Shown here: piece by piece, positions 1 through 10,308 of the stretch
How the letters are laid out: each line of letters opens with the position of its first letter
How positions within the stretch are numbered: position 1 is the first letter of the stretch
Source: Turbatrix aceti
Taxonomy: Eukaryota > Nematoda > Chromadorea > Rhabditida > Panagrolaimidae
NCBI GenBank assembly: GCA_963969345.1
Contig: OZ017767.1
Coordinates: forward strand, 2,046,001-2,110,000
Direction of reading: 5' to 3'
Length of the DNA: 64,000 nucleotides
Position numbers and translations under genes: made by a program
Notes under the pieces: model-generated
What the model was told of the DNA's origin: nothing
Seen by the model: the letters and a program-made list of their open reading frames with translations, nothing else
Databases searched by the model: none

Positions 1-2076
1 TTCCCGGGCAGATGATGAAAGGATTCATGATCTGAAAAATATAAAAAATTATTACGGATGTTTGAATTTCATTTTAAACTCACAATAGGTGATAAGATGA
101 CAGGCACGAATACGAAAGGATCTAGGATAGCCGGAGCGATGACTCGAGGACTCAGGATAACCGGCAGGAAAAGCCATGGAGCTGAAATTGAACCTTGTTG
201 ACCGAATGAATATGAGTATAACTTACTAAGGATAACAGAACTGAAGATAGCCGGTGAACCAATAAGTGGTGACAACACAAGTGTACAGAGCACAAAGTTG
301 ACAGAAGCACCGACGGGATCATGGACAACAGGACTCAACAAAACATTTGTGAAGACGAGCGTTTCGCCGATGTATCGCTTATGCCGACCTTGAGTCAGCC
401 GTTGGTGTTCCAAAGCCAGTTGCTGAATTTCGTACATCATTTGTTGGTGGTATTCTTCGTGGGTGACGTTGCTGAGTATGTCGAGAAGAGTCTGGTTGGC
501 GTATGGAGAATCTTTTCCATACATCAGATGTAGCTGATCATTGTTCAACATCGCGTAGCCCGTTTCATTCATTTCTTTTACCTGCTCTTTGGTGTAGCTT
601 TTAACCAGCTGTTCAAAAACGTCAATTCGTTTAAGGCCATCATCATCCAAAACTTCGAGAGCCTTTTCTTTTGTGAAGTAAAGGGGCTCGCCTTTGTCGT
701 TGACCATCTCGTCCTGATATCGTTTCTTTACAGTTTTCTGAAACTCGTAGTCGATTGCCTTGTTGGCCGCTCCCATGTGCTTGTTAATGTCCGCCGCTTC
801 AAAGACCATATCCAAAATTTGTTGTTGATCGGCGTTGCCAAAGTCTTTCAGGATATTAGAAAACGAAAGTGTTTTTTCGAGCGGATTTCCTTGGTTGTGG
901 AGAGACAGAATCGATGGTGACAAAACATCAATGGGATCCTCTCCGTCGTCGAATTCATTAGCGTTATCCGGTACAATACTGAAGAGGCGCGGCGAAGCCA
1001 GACGCAAGGTTCGGTTTTCAAAGTTGGTAGTGTTTTGGCCCATCAGAGTCATACCAAGCTTTAGACCCTGTCGAAGCAGCTGCATAAATTTTCTCTCAGG
1101 CTTGTTATTAACTTCGGAATCGGGATCCGACATTTCAGTCAAATATTGTCGACGTTTTTCTTTGTCAAAGAAAATGTCTTCAAGATCTGGAATTTTCTTG
1201 GAAATTCCACGATGTGCCATTTCCAGAAGGGGATCGAGATCTCGCATTCTCTTTGCTTCCGCTCGCATGACTTTGCGCTTTTTGAGAGTACCTTCGACGT
1301 TCAAAACCTGGTCCTGCCATGGCGTAACAGATGTCTTGTTTTTGGCATTCAGAATAGCGCCAGTAATGAGGCGGGCCACCTGTCCAAAAGGTGAAAGTTT
1401 GCGGGAGCTGTGGGAGAGAGCGTAAGAATCTTCTGTTTTCCGCACGAGGTTTTTCTTGTTGTTAAACACGCCACTTTCGAAAGTGTCAAAAACGTCGGTT
1501 TCGCGTTTGTCTCTGGCAACACCGAACGATCCAACCCATTCTTCCTTTTGGTTTTTAGAGTTGGGTTTTAAGATCTGAGCTTCCTTATGGCGATTTCTGA
1601 CGCTAAAGATGGATTTGGGTTTAAACCTGGCGAGTCTCTGCGGGGCTGTGGTGGTTGTCAGAGTGGGGTCTTTCTTTTCAGAAGGCACAACTGTGTTTCC
1701 AAATCGTTTCTTGTATTCGAGAAGTTCCATAACACAAGCAGCGTGCATTTGGATGGAATCTGATTTCTTGGCGCATTTTTCGTGTTTTTTGACGATTCCT
1801 TTGGGCAGATCGACGAGCCTGAAATGCAAAAATTAGAATTTGGTATACGGTTTTTTTGGAGACTTACGCTTTGGTGGCGAGAGCTGCCATGAGCCCGCTG
1901 ATGGCCTGCTCCTTCCATTTGTCGAACATTTGGATCGAAGCCGTCTCATTTACTTTGATTCTCGTCACTTTCTTCTCTTCGTCCACCACCCATTTTGTAG
2001 GCTCTGCGAATATTGATACAAATGAAATCGACAAAATAGCCAAAACAACGATCAAAATACGGCTTGCGGATGCCAT
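1..2076 (-). CDS. MLT-10-like moulting protein, paralogue A (3' end cut by window edge)
   Basis: Secreted or cuticle-associated protein of the nematode MLT-10/DUF644 family; MLT-10 of C. elegans is needed for proper moulting, and the role here is inferred from that. Exons on the minus strand: 1868-2076, 227-1818, 84-181 and 1-31 (continuing off the left edge). Donors are GTAAGT or GTGAGT and acceptors TTTCAG; phases join cleanly. Residues 1-24 are a signal peptide (MASASRILIVV...). Exon 1 continues [18 protein letters not shown], nearly invariant in all six paralogues. Exon 2 carries the DUF644-type region. The tail has Pro about every fifth residue ([19 protein letters not shown]). Exon 2 is 1592 nt, exactly as in paralogue C, and has no stop, so the visible part looks functional. 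The start is the Met aligned in all paralogues, 72 bp downstream of a TATA box. Confidence 0.88.
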
Positions 2077-2147
2077 TACGGTAGGCGAAACGCAAAGTTT
2101 TTGATTGCAATCGTTTTGAATGATGGATAAATGGTGGATAATGTTAT

Positions 2148-2156
2148 CCTTTTATA
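2148..2156 (-). promoter_or_regulatory. TATA box of MLT-10-like gene A
   Basis: TATAAAAGG on the minus strand, 72 bp upstream of the ATG. The same sequence lies 60-74 bp upstream of the start in paralogues B, D, E and F, with a TATATAAGG variant in C. A further shared block, AGTCCAACCTTC (minus strand, 2287-2298), lies about 210 bp upstream. Confidence 0.7.
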
Positions 2157-2641
2157 TCACTACATTAAGTGGATTTCATAGAACGAGTTCAGCCGGTGTC
2201 AGAGTGATAATATTGCACTTTAAACAGAAGGCATGCTTGATGCGTCCTTCATATCTCGATCATTTGCACGTTCCCTACGTCTCTAAGAAGGTTGGACTAT
2301 GCAACGGAAACTTTTTCATTTCATACTCAAATCTGTTTCTACATATCACTTCGACTTGAAACGAGTGATCCTGAATTGGATTTGGGTTACGTGGTTCTGC
2401 CCTATTGACATGTGGGGTTGATATGAAGGATACTTCATTGTTGATAAGCAATTAAAAAATCTGGATACAGTGTTACCCGAACCGAAGCACGATTTGTTTT
2501 CAAAAGATGTTGCATTTGTTTGCAATCCGGGATTCTCGAATGATTGATGATAGCTGAACCAACCCAAATTCAAGATTCATTATGTATACGGAATGAGATT
2601 CGGAGTGGACTTGCCCCCCTCAATGTGTTAACATCATTCAG

Positions 2642-2823
2642 TTGGCATATAGGTATATAGCTTTTATATACATAATATGAATCGCGACCAAAACGAATCG
2701 AGACATTTACGCCTACATGGACGTCATTTGTGCCTCCTAACATCTGGTCTAATGATAACTAACCACTGAGTAATGGTGAAATAAATAAATAAAATACTAT
2801 AAAAGCTATATACTTATTGCCAA
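2642..2823. repeat. Small MITE-like element with 26-bp imperfect terminal inverted repeats
   Basis: Left end TTGGCATATAGGTATATAGC and right end (reverse complement) TTGGCAATAAGTATATAGC match, both running on into TTTTATA. The 182-bp interior has no coding capacity. No convincing target-site duplication was found, so the superfamily is open. A block starting CCTCCTAACAT and ending CTAATGATAACT recurs inside (about 2732) and just outside the right end (about 2851). Confidence 0.5.
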
Positions 2824-2825
2824 TA

Positions 2826-2850
2826 TACTTGTCCATATTATGGACAAGTA
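2826..2850. repeat. 25-bp perfect palindrome (12-bp arms, 1-bp spacer)
   Basis: TACTTGTCCATA, one T, then TATGGACAAGTA. It abuts the right end of the preceding MITE-like element and may be part of a larger composite repeat. Confidence 0.6.
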
Positions 2851-2906
2851 CCTCCTAACATGATAACTTACTACTGGTCTAATGATAACTTACTACTGAT
2901 AGCGGT

Positions 2907-3015
2907 GTCGGTTCCGGTACGGTTCTGGTTCGGTTTCATTTCGGTTCTTGTTCCGAACTGAAACCGAACCGAACCGGAATTGTTTGGAACCGAAACCGTT
3001 CCAGCCGAAACCGAC
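2907..3015. repeat. CGGTT/AACCG-rich imperfect inverted repeat
   Basis: The left half is built from GTCGGTTCCGGTACGG-type units and the right half from AACCGAACCGAACCGG and CCGAAACCGAC, so the segment can fold back on itself. Function unknown. Confidence 0.5.
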
Positions 3016-6000
3016 AATTCTAATAAAGTAATGTTGATCTTTAGTTCATGTGAAAGCGTTTATGTTAACTACATAGTATGTTATATACTATAAGTATTTT
3101 GAAAATGTTGGTATATGCACTGAATTATTTTAAACACAAAATTTATCTTATTACATAATTATCTAAATATCTAAAAGTTGGATAATGTTTTAAATTTGGA
3201 ATCCGAAAAAAGAAATCTTCTATGATTAAAATTATGTGGTCGACCAAACTGTAATCCCAGCTGCAGATATATTTCAATGTATGTCCTTGAAAAAATAATG
3301 TTCAGTTACGTCGCACCAACATGAACTTTTAAAGCAGTGGTAAACATTGTGACGTACAATAAAAAACATTTTTGCTCCTTTCTTTCGCACAATCAGTGTA
3401 CTTGTCAATCATTAAAACTAAACAAGACCTATCGAATTGTTTTTATTCATGACTAGTATAAATCCGGGGTCGACTGACGTCGTCCGAACTTTATATAAAC
3501 TTGTTACTTTGATAAATACGTTGATCACGATAAAATGCTAGAGAGATACGAAACTTGCTGACTGCTCCGACGTGCAGAGCTATCCAGAACATATTGGGGG
3601 CAATGCACTGAAAGTGCGATTTACACACGCATGCGTAACCAAACCCGAGGGCTCGCCCAACCACACATGTCACAGGAAGACAAATAACGCCTGCAGCGTT
3701 GTAAACATAAAAACAGTTAGCTCAATTGTTAACAAGATTAAAAGCGTGTTTTTAAAAACTGCGGTCAAAAATTAAAGACAGATCAATTTTATTCTAGAAT
3801 TTATCCTCATCTAACTGTTTTGTTTGCCTACTATGTTTCTAGCACGATAGTAAATATTAAGCAAAACACAACTCAAAACATGTATATAAATATTATTATT
3901 AAAATAGAATCGTTACATAAACCCTGGTAAAAACAATTATTCTTATTATGCAACATAAAAACCATGATTTACAAATATCTATTAATTGCATCATGTTACC
4001 TTCCACGTGTATTAAATGTCAAAAATAAATCAGTATTGCTTTTAAATTAGTGATGAACGCCGAACGAGCATTAAACTACGTTACTCCTGCGCTATTTCGA
4101 TGATCGATCGGTACGCTTGCACTATGAGCGCTCAACCTGATGGGTAAACACTACGTCTTGCACAGTCACCGAATAACCTACATAGGTATAATACATACAT
4201 ACATCACTGACACCGATTCATGCAACGAAAAAATCACGGATGTATTCATCCTTTTAGCAGGGCCAAATATCCTTTTCCGAATAAAATGACACCCGAACGA
4301 TAAATTGGATTTCAAACAGAAATAAATGCTGGAGGCTATTGGCTACCGTAATTGTGTGGCATATTGACTTCATGATAACAACAACTTTTGCAAAAATGAC
4401 CCAGTAACCTCTGACAAACCCACTGCGGGAAAACAAGAGGATGCAAAAAAAACACCGCACCAAGATAAAACCTAAAACCAACCTCAATCCTTTGACGTCA
4501 GTGTCGAACCAAATTCAAGTTGAGCAGAGTATAACGCATCATCAGTACGAAAAGATTCGAAGGTATGTGATCTGAAAACGGATCACGCAGTTACATTTAA
4601 ACAAAAGTGTACTGTAGTTACCGTGTTTCAGCAAAGGTAGGCATAGGCGGTTCCAATTCGATAGAAAAACCAAAACGTCAACGTCAAAAACCCAACCCAC
4701 CGTGACTTTAAAACAAAGGTAATAATAATTATTTAATATGAAACATAACAACGGACGGCAAACAGATAAAGTTCGAATTCTTACAGTTTTTGTACTCCAA
4801 ATACACGATTAGAGATTGGAAATGATTTGTTATCTTTCTTTTGCTAACTAAGGAATGTTGGTGACAAGATGACTTCTGCCAGGAAAAATGGCGAGGATAT
4901 GACAGGAGATGCAACCTGGGGTGACAGAACGACTGCCAGCAAAGCCAGTGGATTGAAGACCAACGGTGTCAGGACGTGGGGTGTCAGAACGAGAGGAGTG
5001 CCAACACTGAAAAAATTGTACGAAACACGGAGAAAAAGATATAATACTTACCTAGGTGACATGATGAAGGGGGAGAGGATGTTTGGATTCAAGATGAAAG
5101 GCGTGAAAACTTGAGGTGATAAAATGAAAGGACAAAGAATGGTTGGTGACAACACGAATGGATTGAACATTCCCGGGCAGATGATGAAAGGATTCATGAT
5201 CTGAAAAATATAAAAAAATTATTACGGATGTTTGAATTTCGTTTTAAACTCACAATAGGTGATAAGATGACGGGGACAAAGACGAAGGGATCAAGAACAG
5301 CAGGTGCAATGACACGAGGGCTCAGGATAACCGGCAGGAAAAGCCATGGAGCTGAAATTAAACCTTGTTGACCGAACCATCTGAAGTACAACTTACTGAG
5401 AATAACAGAACTGAATAGGGCGGGTGATCCAATAAGTGGCGATAACACCAGTGTACAAAGCACAAAGTTAACCGATGCACCTACAGGGTCATTAATGACA
5501 GGACTCAACAAAACATTGGTAAAAACAATAGTTTCGCCAAGGTAACGTTTGTGTCGACCGTGCTGGGTCAACCTGGTATGCTCCAAAGCCAGTTGCTGAA
5601 TTTCGTACATCATTTGTTGGTGGTATTCTTCGTGGGTGACGTTGGTGAGGATGTCGAGAAGAGTCTGGTTGGCGTATGGAGAATCTTTTCCATACATCAG
5701 ATGTAGCTGATCATTGTTCAACATCGCGTAGCCCGTTTCATTCATTTCTTTTACCTGCTCTTTGGTGTAGCTTTTAACCAGCTGTTCAAAAACGTCAATT
5801 CGTTTAAGGCCATCATCATCCAAAACTTCGAGAGCTTTTTCTTTTGTGAAGTAAAGTGGCTCGCCTTTGTCGTTGACCATCTCGTCCTGATAGCGTTTCT
5901 TGACCGTTTTCTGGAACTCGTAGTCAATTGCTTTGTTAGCCATGCCCATGTGTTTGTCAATGTCCGTTGCTTCAAAGACCATGTCCAAAATCTGTTGTTG

Positions 6001-6446
6001 ATCAGCGTTTCCAAAATCTTTGAGTAGGCTGGAGAACGAAAGTGCCTTTTCAAGAGAGTTTCCTTGGTTATGAAGAGATAAAATGGACGGCGATAGAACA
6101 TCAATGGGGTCCTCTCCGTCATCGAAATCATCGGCGTTGTCTGGTACCACGCTGAAGATACGGGGCGAAGCGAGTCGTAATGTACGGTTTTCAAAGTTGG
6201 TAGTGTTCTGTCCCATAAGCGTCATGCCGAGTTTCAAACCTTGTCTAAGCATGCGCATAAACTTTCGTTCAGGTTTGTTGCTAACTTCGGAATCAGGATC
6301 AGACATTTCTGTCAAATAGTTCCGCCGTTTTTCTTTATCAAAGAAAATATCTTCGAGATCCGGGATTTTCTGGGATATACCACGATGTGCCATTTCCAGG
6401 AGTGGATCGAGGTCTCTCATACGTTTGGCTTCTGCTCTCATATCCT

Positions 6447-6693
6447 TATCGGAGTTCTGTCCTTCCAATTCCACAACGGAGTTGGACCACGCGAGAACAG
6501 AACACGATATTGTTGTTAGGAAGACTCACAAGATGGATAGTAGCGTTTATTGAGAACTCCGGAGAAAACAACCGCACGCTACATCTTGGGAAAACAACAA
6601 TGAATAGGGAAAAACGTAGGTACGACGATGAAAAGAGAGACGCGTTCGGGACGTAACGCCAAGTGTTCCCAAACTCGGGAAGAATTCCCGACA
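6447..6693 (-). repeat. 3' LTR of TRIM copy 1
   Basis: 247 bp, identical by eye to the 5' LTR, which implies very recent insertion because the LTRs are copied from one template. Confidence 0.85.
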
Positions 6694-7310
6694 CTGCGCG
6701 CCATCGAGCCGCCACCGGCAACTGGCACAGCCAATCTTGGGGCCGCGGGAGGTCACAATGAAAGGAAGGGGTAGAAAGAGATCAGTCAATCAAGGGGTTA
6801 CCGTCTTCTGTAGACCAAGTCGCTGTCTTCTGTAGGAATGGTCGCTGGTTTCTGTAGGCCATTGTCCGCGCGCCGACTACAGTTTGCCTTCTGTGCTCCG
6901 CAGGTGTCCGCCCTTTGTGCTCCGCAGGTGTCTGCAACCGCGTCCTGCTTACTGTAGTCGCTGCCTTCTCGTATGACGACTTCTTGCTTCGTCGAGTCCT
7001 CAGGTTGCCTCCCTTCACACTCCACCGAGATGTGGACGTGTTTCCGGCTCCGGACTTACTACCCTGAGTAGGCTCCCCCCTGTCGCGCCAGTGTGACCTT
7101 ATCGTTAATCACTGGGAGCAGAATGACGCATCACTCGCTGCCTTTTCTCCACGACCACCGATTTGGTTCAGCCATTGACTCACGAGCCTTGAAAATACCA
7201 CTGATGCCTCGAAATACCATGTTGATTGACCGAAATACCCTGCGTCCATGCGTCCAGTAGAGAAGAGGCCGGGTTCGTAGAACAGCAGATGCACCCGAAA
7301 GTACACCCGC

Positions 7311-7328
7311 TTCCCGGCCGATGCACCA
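7311..7328 (-). other. Primer-binding site, complementary to tRNA-Gly(GCC) 3' end
   Basis: TGGTGCATCGGCCGGGAA lies 2 nt after the 5' LTR. It is the reverse complement of a tRNA end ...TTCCCGGCCGATGCA plus CCA, which from general knowledge is that of nematode tRNA-Gly(GCC). This sets the element's orientation. Confidence 0.75.
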
Positions 7329-7330
7329 TG

Positions 7331-7577
7331 TATCGGAGTTCTGTCCTTCCAATTCCACAACGGAGTTGGACCACGCGAGAACAGAACACGATATTGTTGT
7401 TAGGAAGACTCACAAGATGGATAGTAGCGTTTATTGAGAACTCCGGAGAAAACAACCGCACGCTACATCTTGGGAAAACAACAATGAATAGGGAAAAACG
7501 TAGGTACGACGATGAAAAGAGAGACGCGTTCGGGACGTAACGCCAAGTGTTCCCAAACTCGGGAAGAATTCCCGACA
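7331..7577 (-). repeat. 5' LTR of TRIM copy 1
   Basis: 247 bp, identical by eye to 6447-6693. It contains AATAAA in the sense direction, a likely polyadenylation signal. Confidence 0.85.
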
Positions 7578-8428
7578 ATCCTTCCTTTTTTTGAGAGTAC
7601 CTTCGACGTTCAGAACTTGATCCTGCCATGGAGTAGGTGCTGTTTTGTTTTTGGCCTGCAGGATTGCGCCAGTAATGAGTCGGGCTACCTGTCCGAATGG
7701 TGAAAGTTTGCGGGAACTGTGGGAGAGAGCGTAAGAATCTTCTGTTTTACGGACGAAATTTTTCCTGTTGTTGAACACGCCACTTTCGAAAGTGTCAAAA
7801 ACGTCGGTTTCGCGTTTGTCTCTGGCAACGCCAAAGGATCCAACCCATTCTTCCTTTTGGTTTTTGGAGGTGGGCTTTAGGATTTGAGCTTCTTTGTGGC
7901 GATTTCTGACGCTAAAGATGGATTTGGGTTTAAACCTGGCGAGCCTCTGCGGGGCTGCGGTGGTTGTCAGAGTGGGGTCTTTCTTTTCAGAAGGCACAAC
8001 TGTGTTTCCAAATCGTTTCTTGTATTCGAGAAGTTCCATAACGCAAGCAGCGTGCATTTGGATGGAATCTGATTTCTTGGCGCATTTTTCGTGTTTTTTG
8101 ACGATTCCTTTGGGCAGATCGACGAGCCTGAAATGCAAAAATTAGAATTTGGTATACGGTTTTTTGGAGATTTACGCTTTGGTGGCGAGAGCGGCCATAA
8201 GCCCGCTGATGGCCTGCTCCTTCCATTTGTCGAACATCTGGATCGAAGCCGACTCATTCACTTTGATTCTGGTTACTTTCTTTTCTTCATCCAGCACCCA
8301 TTTCGTAGGTTCCGCAAATACTGGCACAATAACAATTGACAAAATTGTCAGAAGAGCGATCAAAATCCGCCGCGCTGATGCCATTACGGTAGGCGTATCG
8401 CGACTTTTGTGGTTGCAAAGGTTTCCAA

Positions 8429-8464
8429 TGACCGATTAATGAAGCGCATTGTTAGCCTTTTATA
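8429..8464 (-). promoter_or_regulatory. Core promoter of paralogue B: TATA box and ATCGGTCA block
   Basis: TATAAAAGG at 8456-8464 is 72 bp upstream of the ATG. ATCGGTCA (minus strand, 8429-8436) lies between it and the start and is conserved in B to F. It resembles a nuclear-receptor (ROR-type) half-site. Further upstream are AGTCCAACCTTC (8610-8621) and a GC-rich block ending GGGCAGGGCC (8701-8719). Confidence 0.6.
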
Positions 8465-10308
8465 GTATCGCCATATCGGAAGATTATCCGTATCCGGAAA
8501 ACGAGTTCAGGCAGTGGCATAGCGATAAAGGTACACCCTGCAAAGATCGCGTTCATGCGTCCTTCACATCTCGATGATCGACACTGCTGCACGTTCACTA
8601 CGTCTCGAAGAAGGTTGGACTACAATTCAAAAGTTTTTCACTTTGTACATACGTAAGTTGAGTCGTGGATGAACGATCCTGTATTGGATTGGGGTTACTC
8701 GGCCCTGCCCCGTGGGCATGCGCCGCAGTGATATGAAAAACTATAATGATGCCGAAATTTGAATGCGGTTTTTATTGAAGAGTCGTATCATACAAACCAA
8801 CTGATTGTATGTTAAATGTACATACTATAATTGTTGCATTCATATTCATTCTCGAAAAATCTGGAATGACTGATGCTATCTGACCCAACCTAATTTAGGT
8901 TTAACAAAGCGCTTGCAGGGTACGTTATCACGACATCGTAATTGTAGGGGGCCGCAGGGGAAACAATATAAACACACATGTACTGCATGTTGAATGTTAC
9001 CCGACTATATAATTGTATAATATAATGTAACATGCTTACATTAGCTCTGATTAGTGCTTACTGTTTCAAGCTGAAATTCAATGTTGTTGATAATACTTAC
9101 TAAATCTATAAAGTAAATAAAAAATAACGGTGGCTAGTTCATGTTTTAAATATGCTTACAGCAACACCGGTGCACCAGATCAATACGATATATGAGTAAT
9201 GCTTCGGTCTGTCACATGCAAGTAAATAACATGGAAATAATTAATTATTTGCTAATCAAACGTAACTTGTTGACAGTGTTGAAATTAATCTAAATAGTTC
9301 AAATGATGTAAGGTCACTTGGGGTGCGGTGCGCATAGTACATGTATGCGTTTTGCACCTGCGTAATTTATGTCAAACTGTGCAACATTGGCTACGTATAC
9401 ATCAAAACGTGGATTACTTTTGATTGCAATTATTGTCTTATCAACAGTCTGATTTATGTAAGAACGATAATAAGCAACAAACATTTTGGCGTTCATTGAC
9501 CGGTAGATTCGCACATTGCACGCTCTATATCTCCGTATCATATACCCTACGTATTGAAAAATTACTCGGAATACAAATCAGTGACACCATTTTTCTTTAA
9601 AGTAGAAACACTTATCTATGCATGCACGTTGGTTTCTGACTAAAAGTGCAAACAGCCATTACATAAAATGATTGCACACTAAACCGCCTTGATTGCGAAA
9701 AAAACAGTAAATAACCAAATGTAAAAATATGTAAACCAGTCTATTTAAAAAACGAAAGACAATGTGATAAACATACACATAAAACTTCTTACAGATAAAA
9801 AAAACAGGAATGTCAAAAAAATGTGTTACATAAAACAACTGGCCCCTAACTAAGATACCGTTAAATCTCACGTCAAAAATTTCTATTTGAAAAAACTAAC
9901 CTCAAAATATAGAAGAGTTCAGAAAGGTTTGTTGTCGGGATTGAGGACAAAGAAAAATGATAGTGGATTTTTCTAAAATGTATTGGCTGAAACAGAAGTT
10001 TTTTACATAAAAACAAAAATAACTCAACTTACCGAGAAGTTGCAGCTTTTTTCATAACGGAAATAATAATAAACAAATAACAGATTAGCACTCTCCGTGT
10101 CTTTAACTAAAATCATATTACTACAAAGCTCCCACATGAAAAACTGTTAAAAAGTACCCCAACTGTCAATCAAAGTTGAAAATAATAATTTAATATAAAT
10201 GTAATCAGCATAGGCAAATTAATAGACAGCTGCAAAAAATTAAACTTTTACAGTTTTTGTACTTCAAATAAATACACGATAACGAATTGGGTATTTTTTG
10301 TCCTTTTC
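8465..10308. other. Spacer between MLT-10-like genes B and C
   Basis: AT-rich and non-coding as far as I can see. It holds the distal promoter blocks of B and one copy of the TGACACCATTTTT spacer motif (about 9582-9594), about 720 bp beyond the stop of gene C. Confidence 0.6.

Larger units (their letters stand above)
2157..4843. other. Spacer between MLT-10-like genes A and B
   Basis: AT-rich, no gene seen. It holds the promoter-distal blocks of gene A (2287-2298 and about 2372-2410), a small MITE-like repeat (2642-2823), a short perfect palindrome (2826-2850), a CGGTT/AACCG inverted repeat (2907-3015), and one copy of the TGACACC spacer motif at 4208-4214, about 630 bp beyond the stop of gene B. 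Confidence 0.6.
6447..7577 (-). mobile_element. TRIM-type LTR retroelement inserted in exon 2 of paralogue B
   Basis: A 1131-bp element with two 247-bp LTRs (7331-7577 is the 5' LTR, 6447-6693 the 3' LTR in its own orientation). It is flanked by the 5-bp duplication ATCCT (6442-6446 and 7578-7582). The LTRs start TGTCGG and end CCGATA and looked identical to each other by eye. The 637-bp interior has no gag or pol, so movement must depend on proteins from elsewhere. A primer-binding site follows the 5' LTR. No clear polypurine tract was found before the 3' LTR. The same element recurs at 37670-38800. Confidence 0.88.
4844..8384 (-). pseudogene. MLT-10-like paralogue B, exon 2 split by a TRIM retroelement
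   Basis: Same plan as the intact paralogues. Exon 1 is 8176-8384 (signal peptide MASARRILIALL...). Exon 2 spans 5397-8127 but is interrupted at 6447-7577. Exon 3 is 5254-5351, exon 4 is 5052-5200, and exon 5 is 4844-5006 with a TAG stop. Taking away the 1131-bp element and one 5-bp target duplication leaves 1595 nt of exon 2 with the frame intact (one codon more than C). No other lesion was seen, so the insertion looks recent. As it stands the frame shifts by 2 and hits stops inside the element, so no full-length protein is expected unless the element is removed from the RNA. The tail keeps the proline-pentad pattern ([19 protein letters not shown]). Confidence 0.82.
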
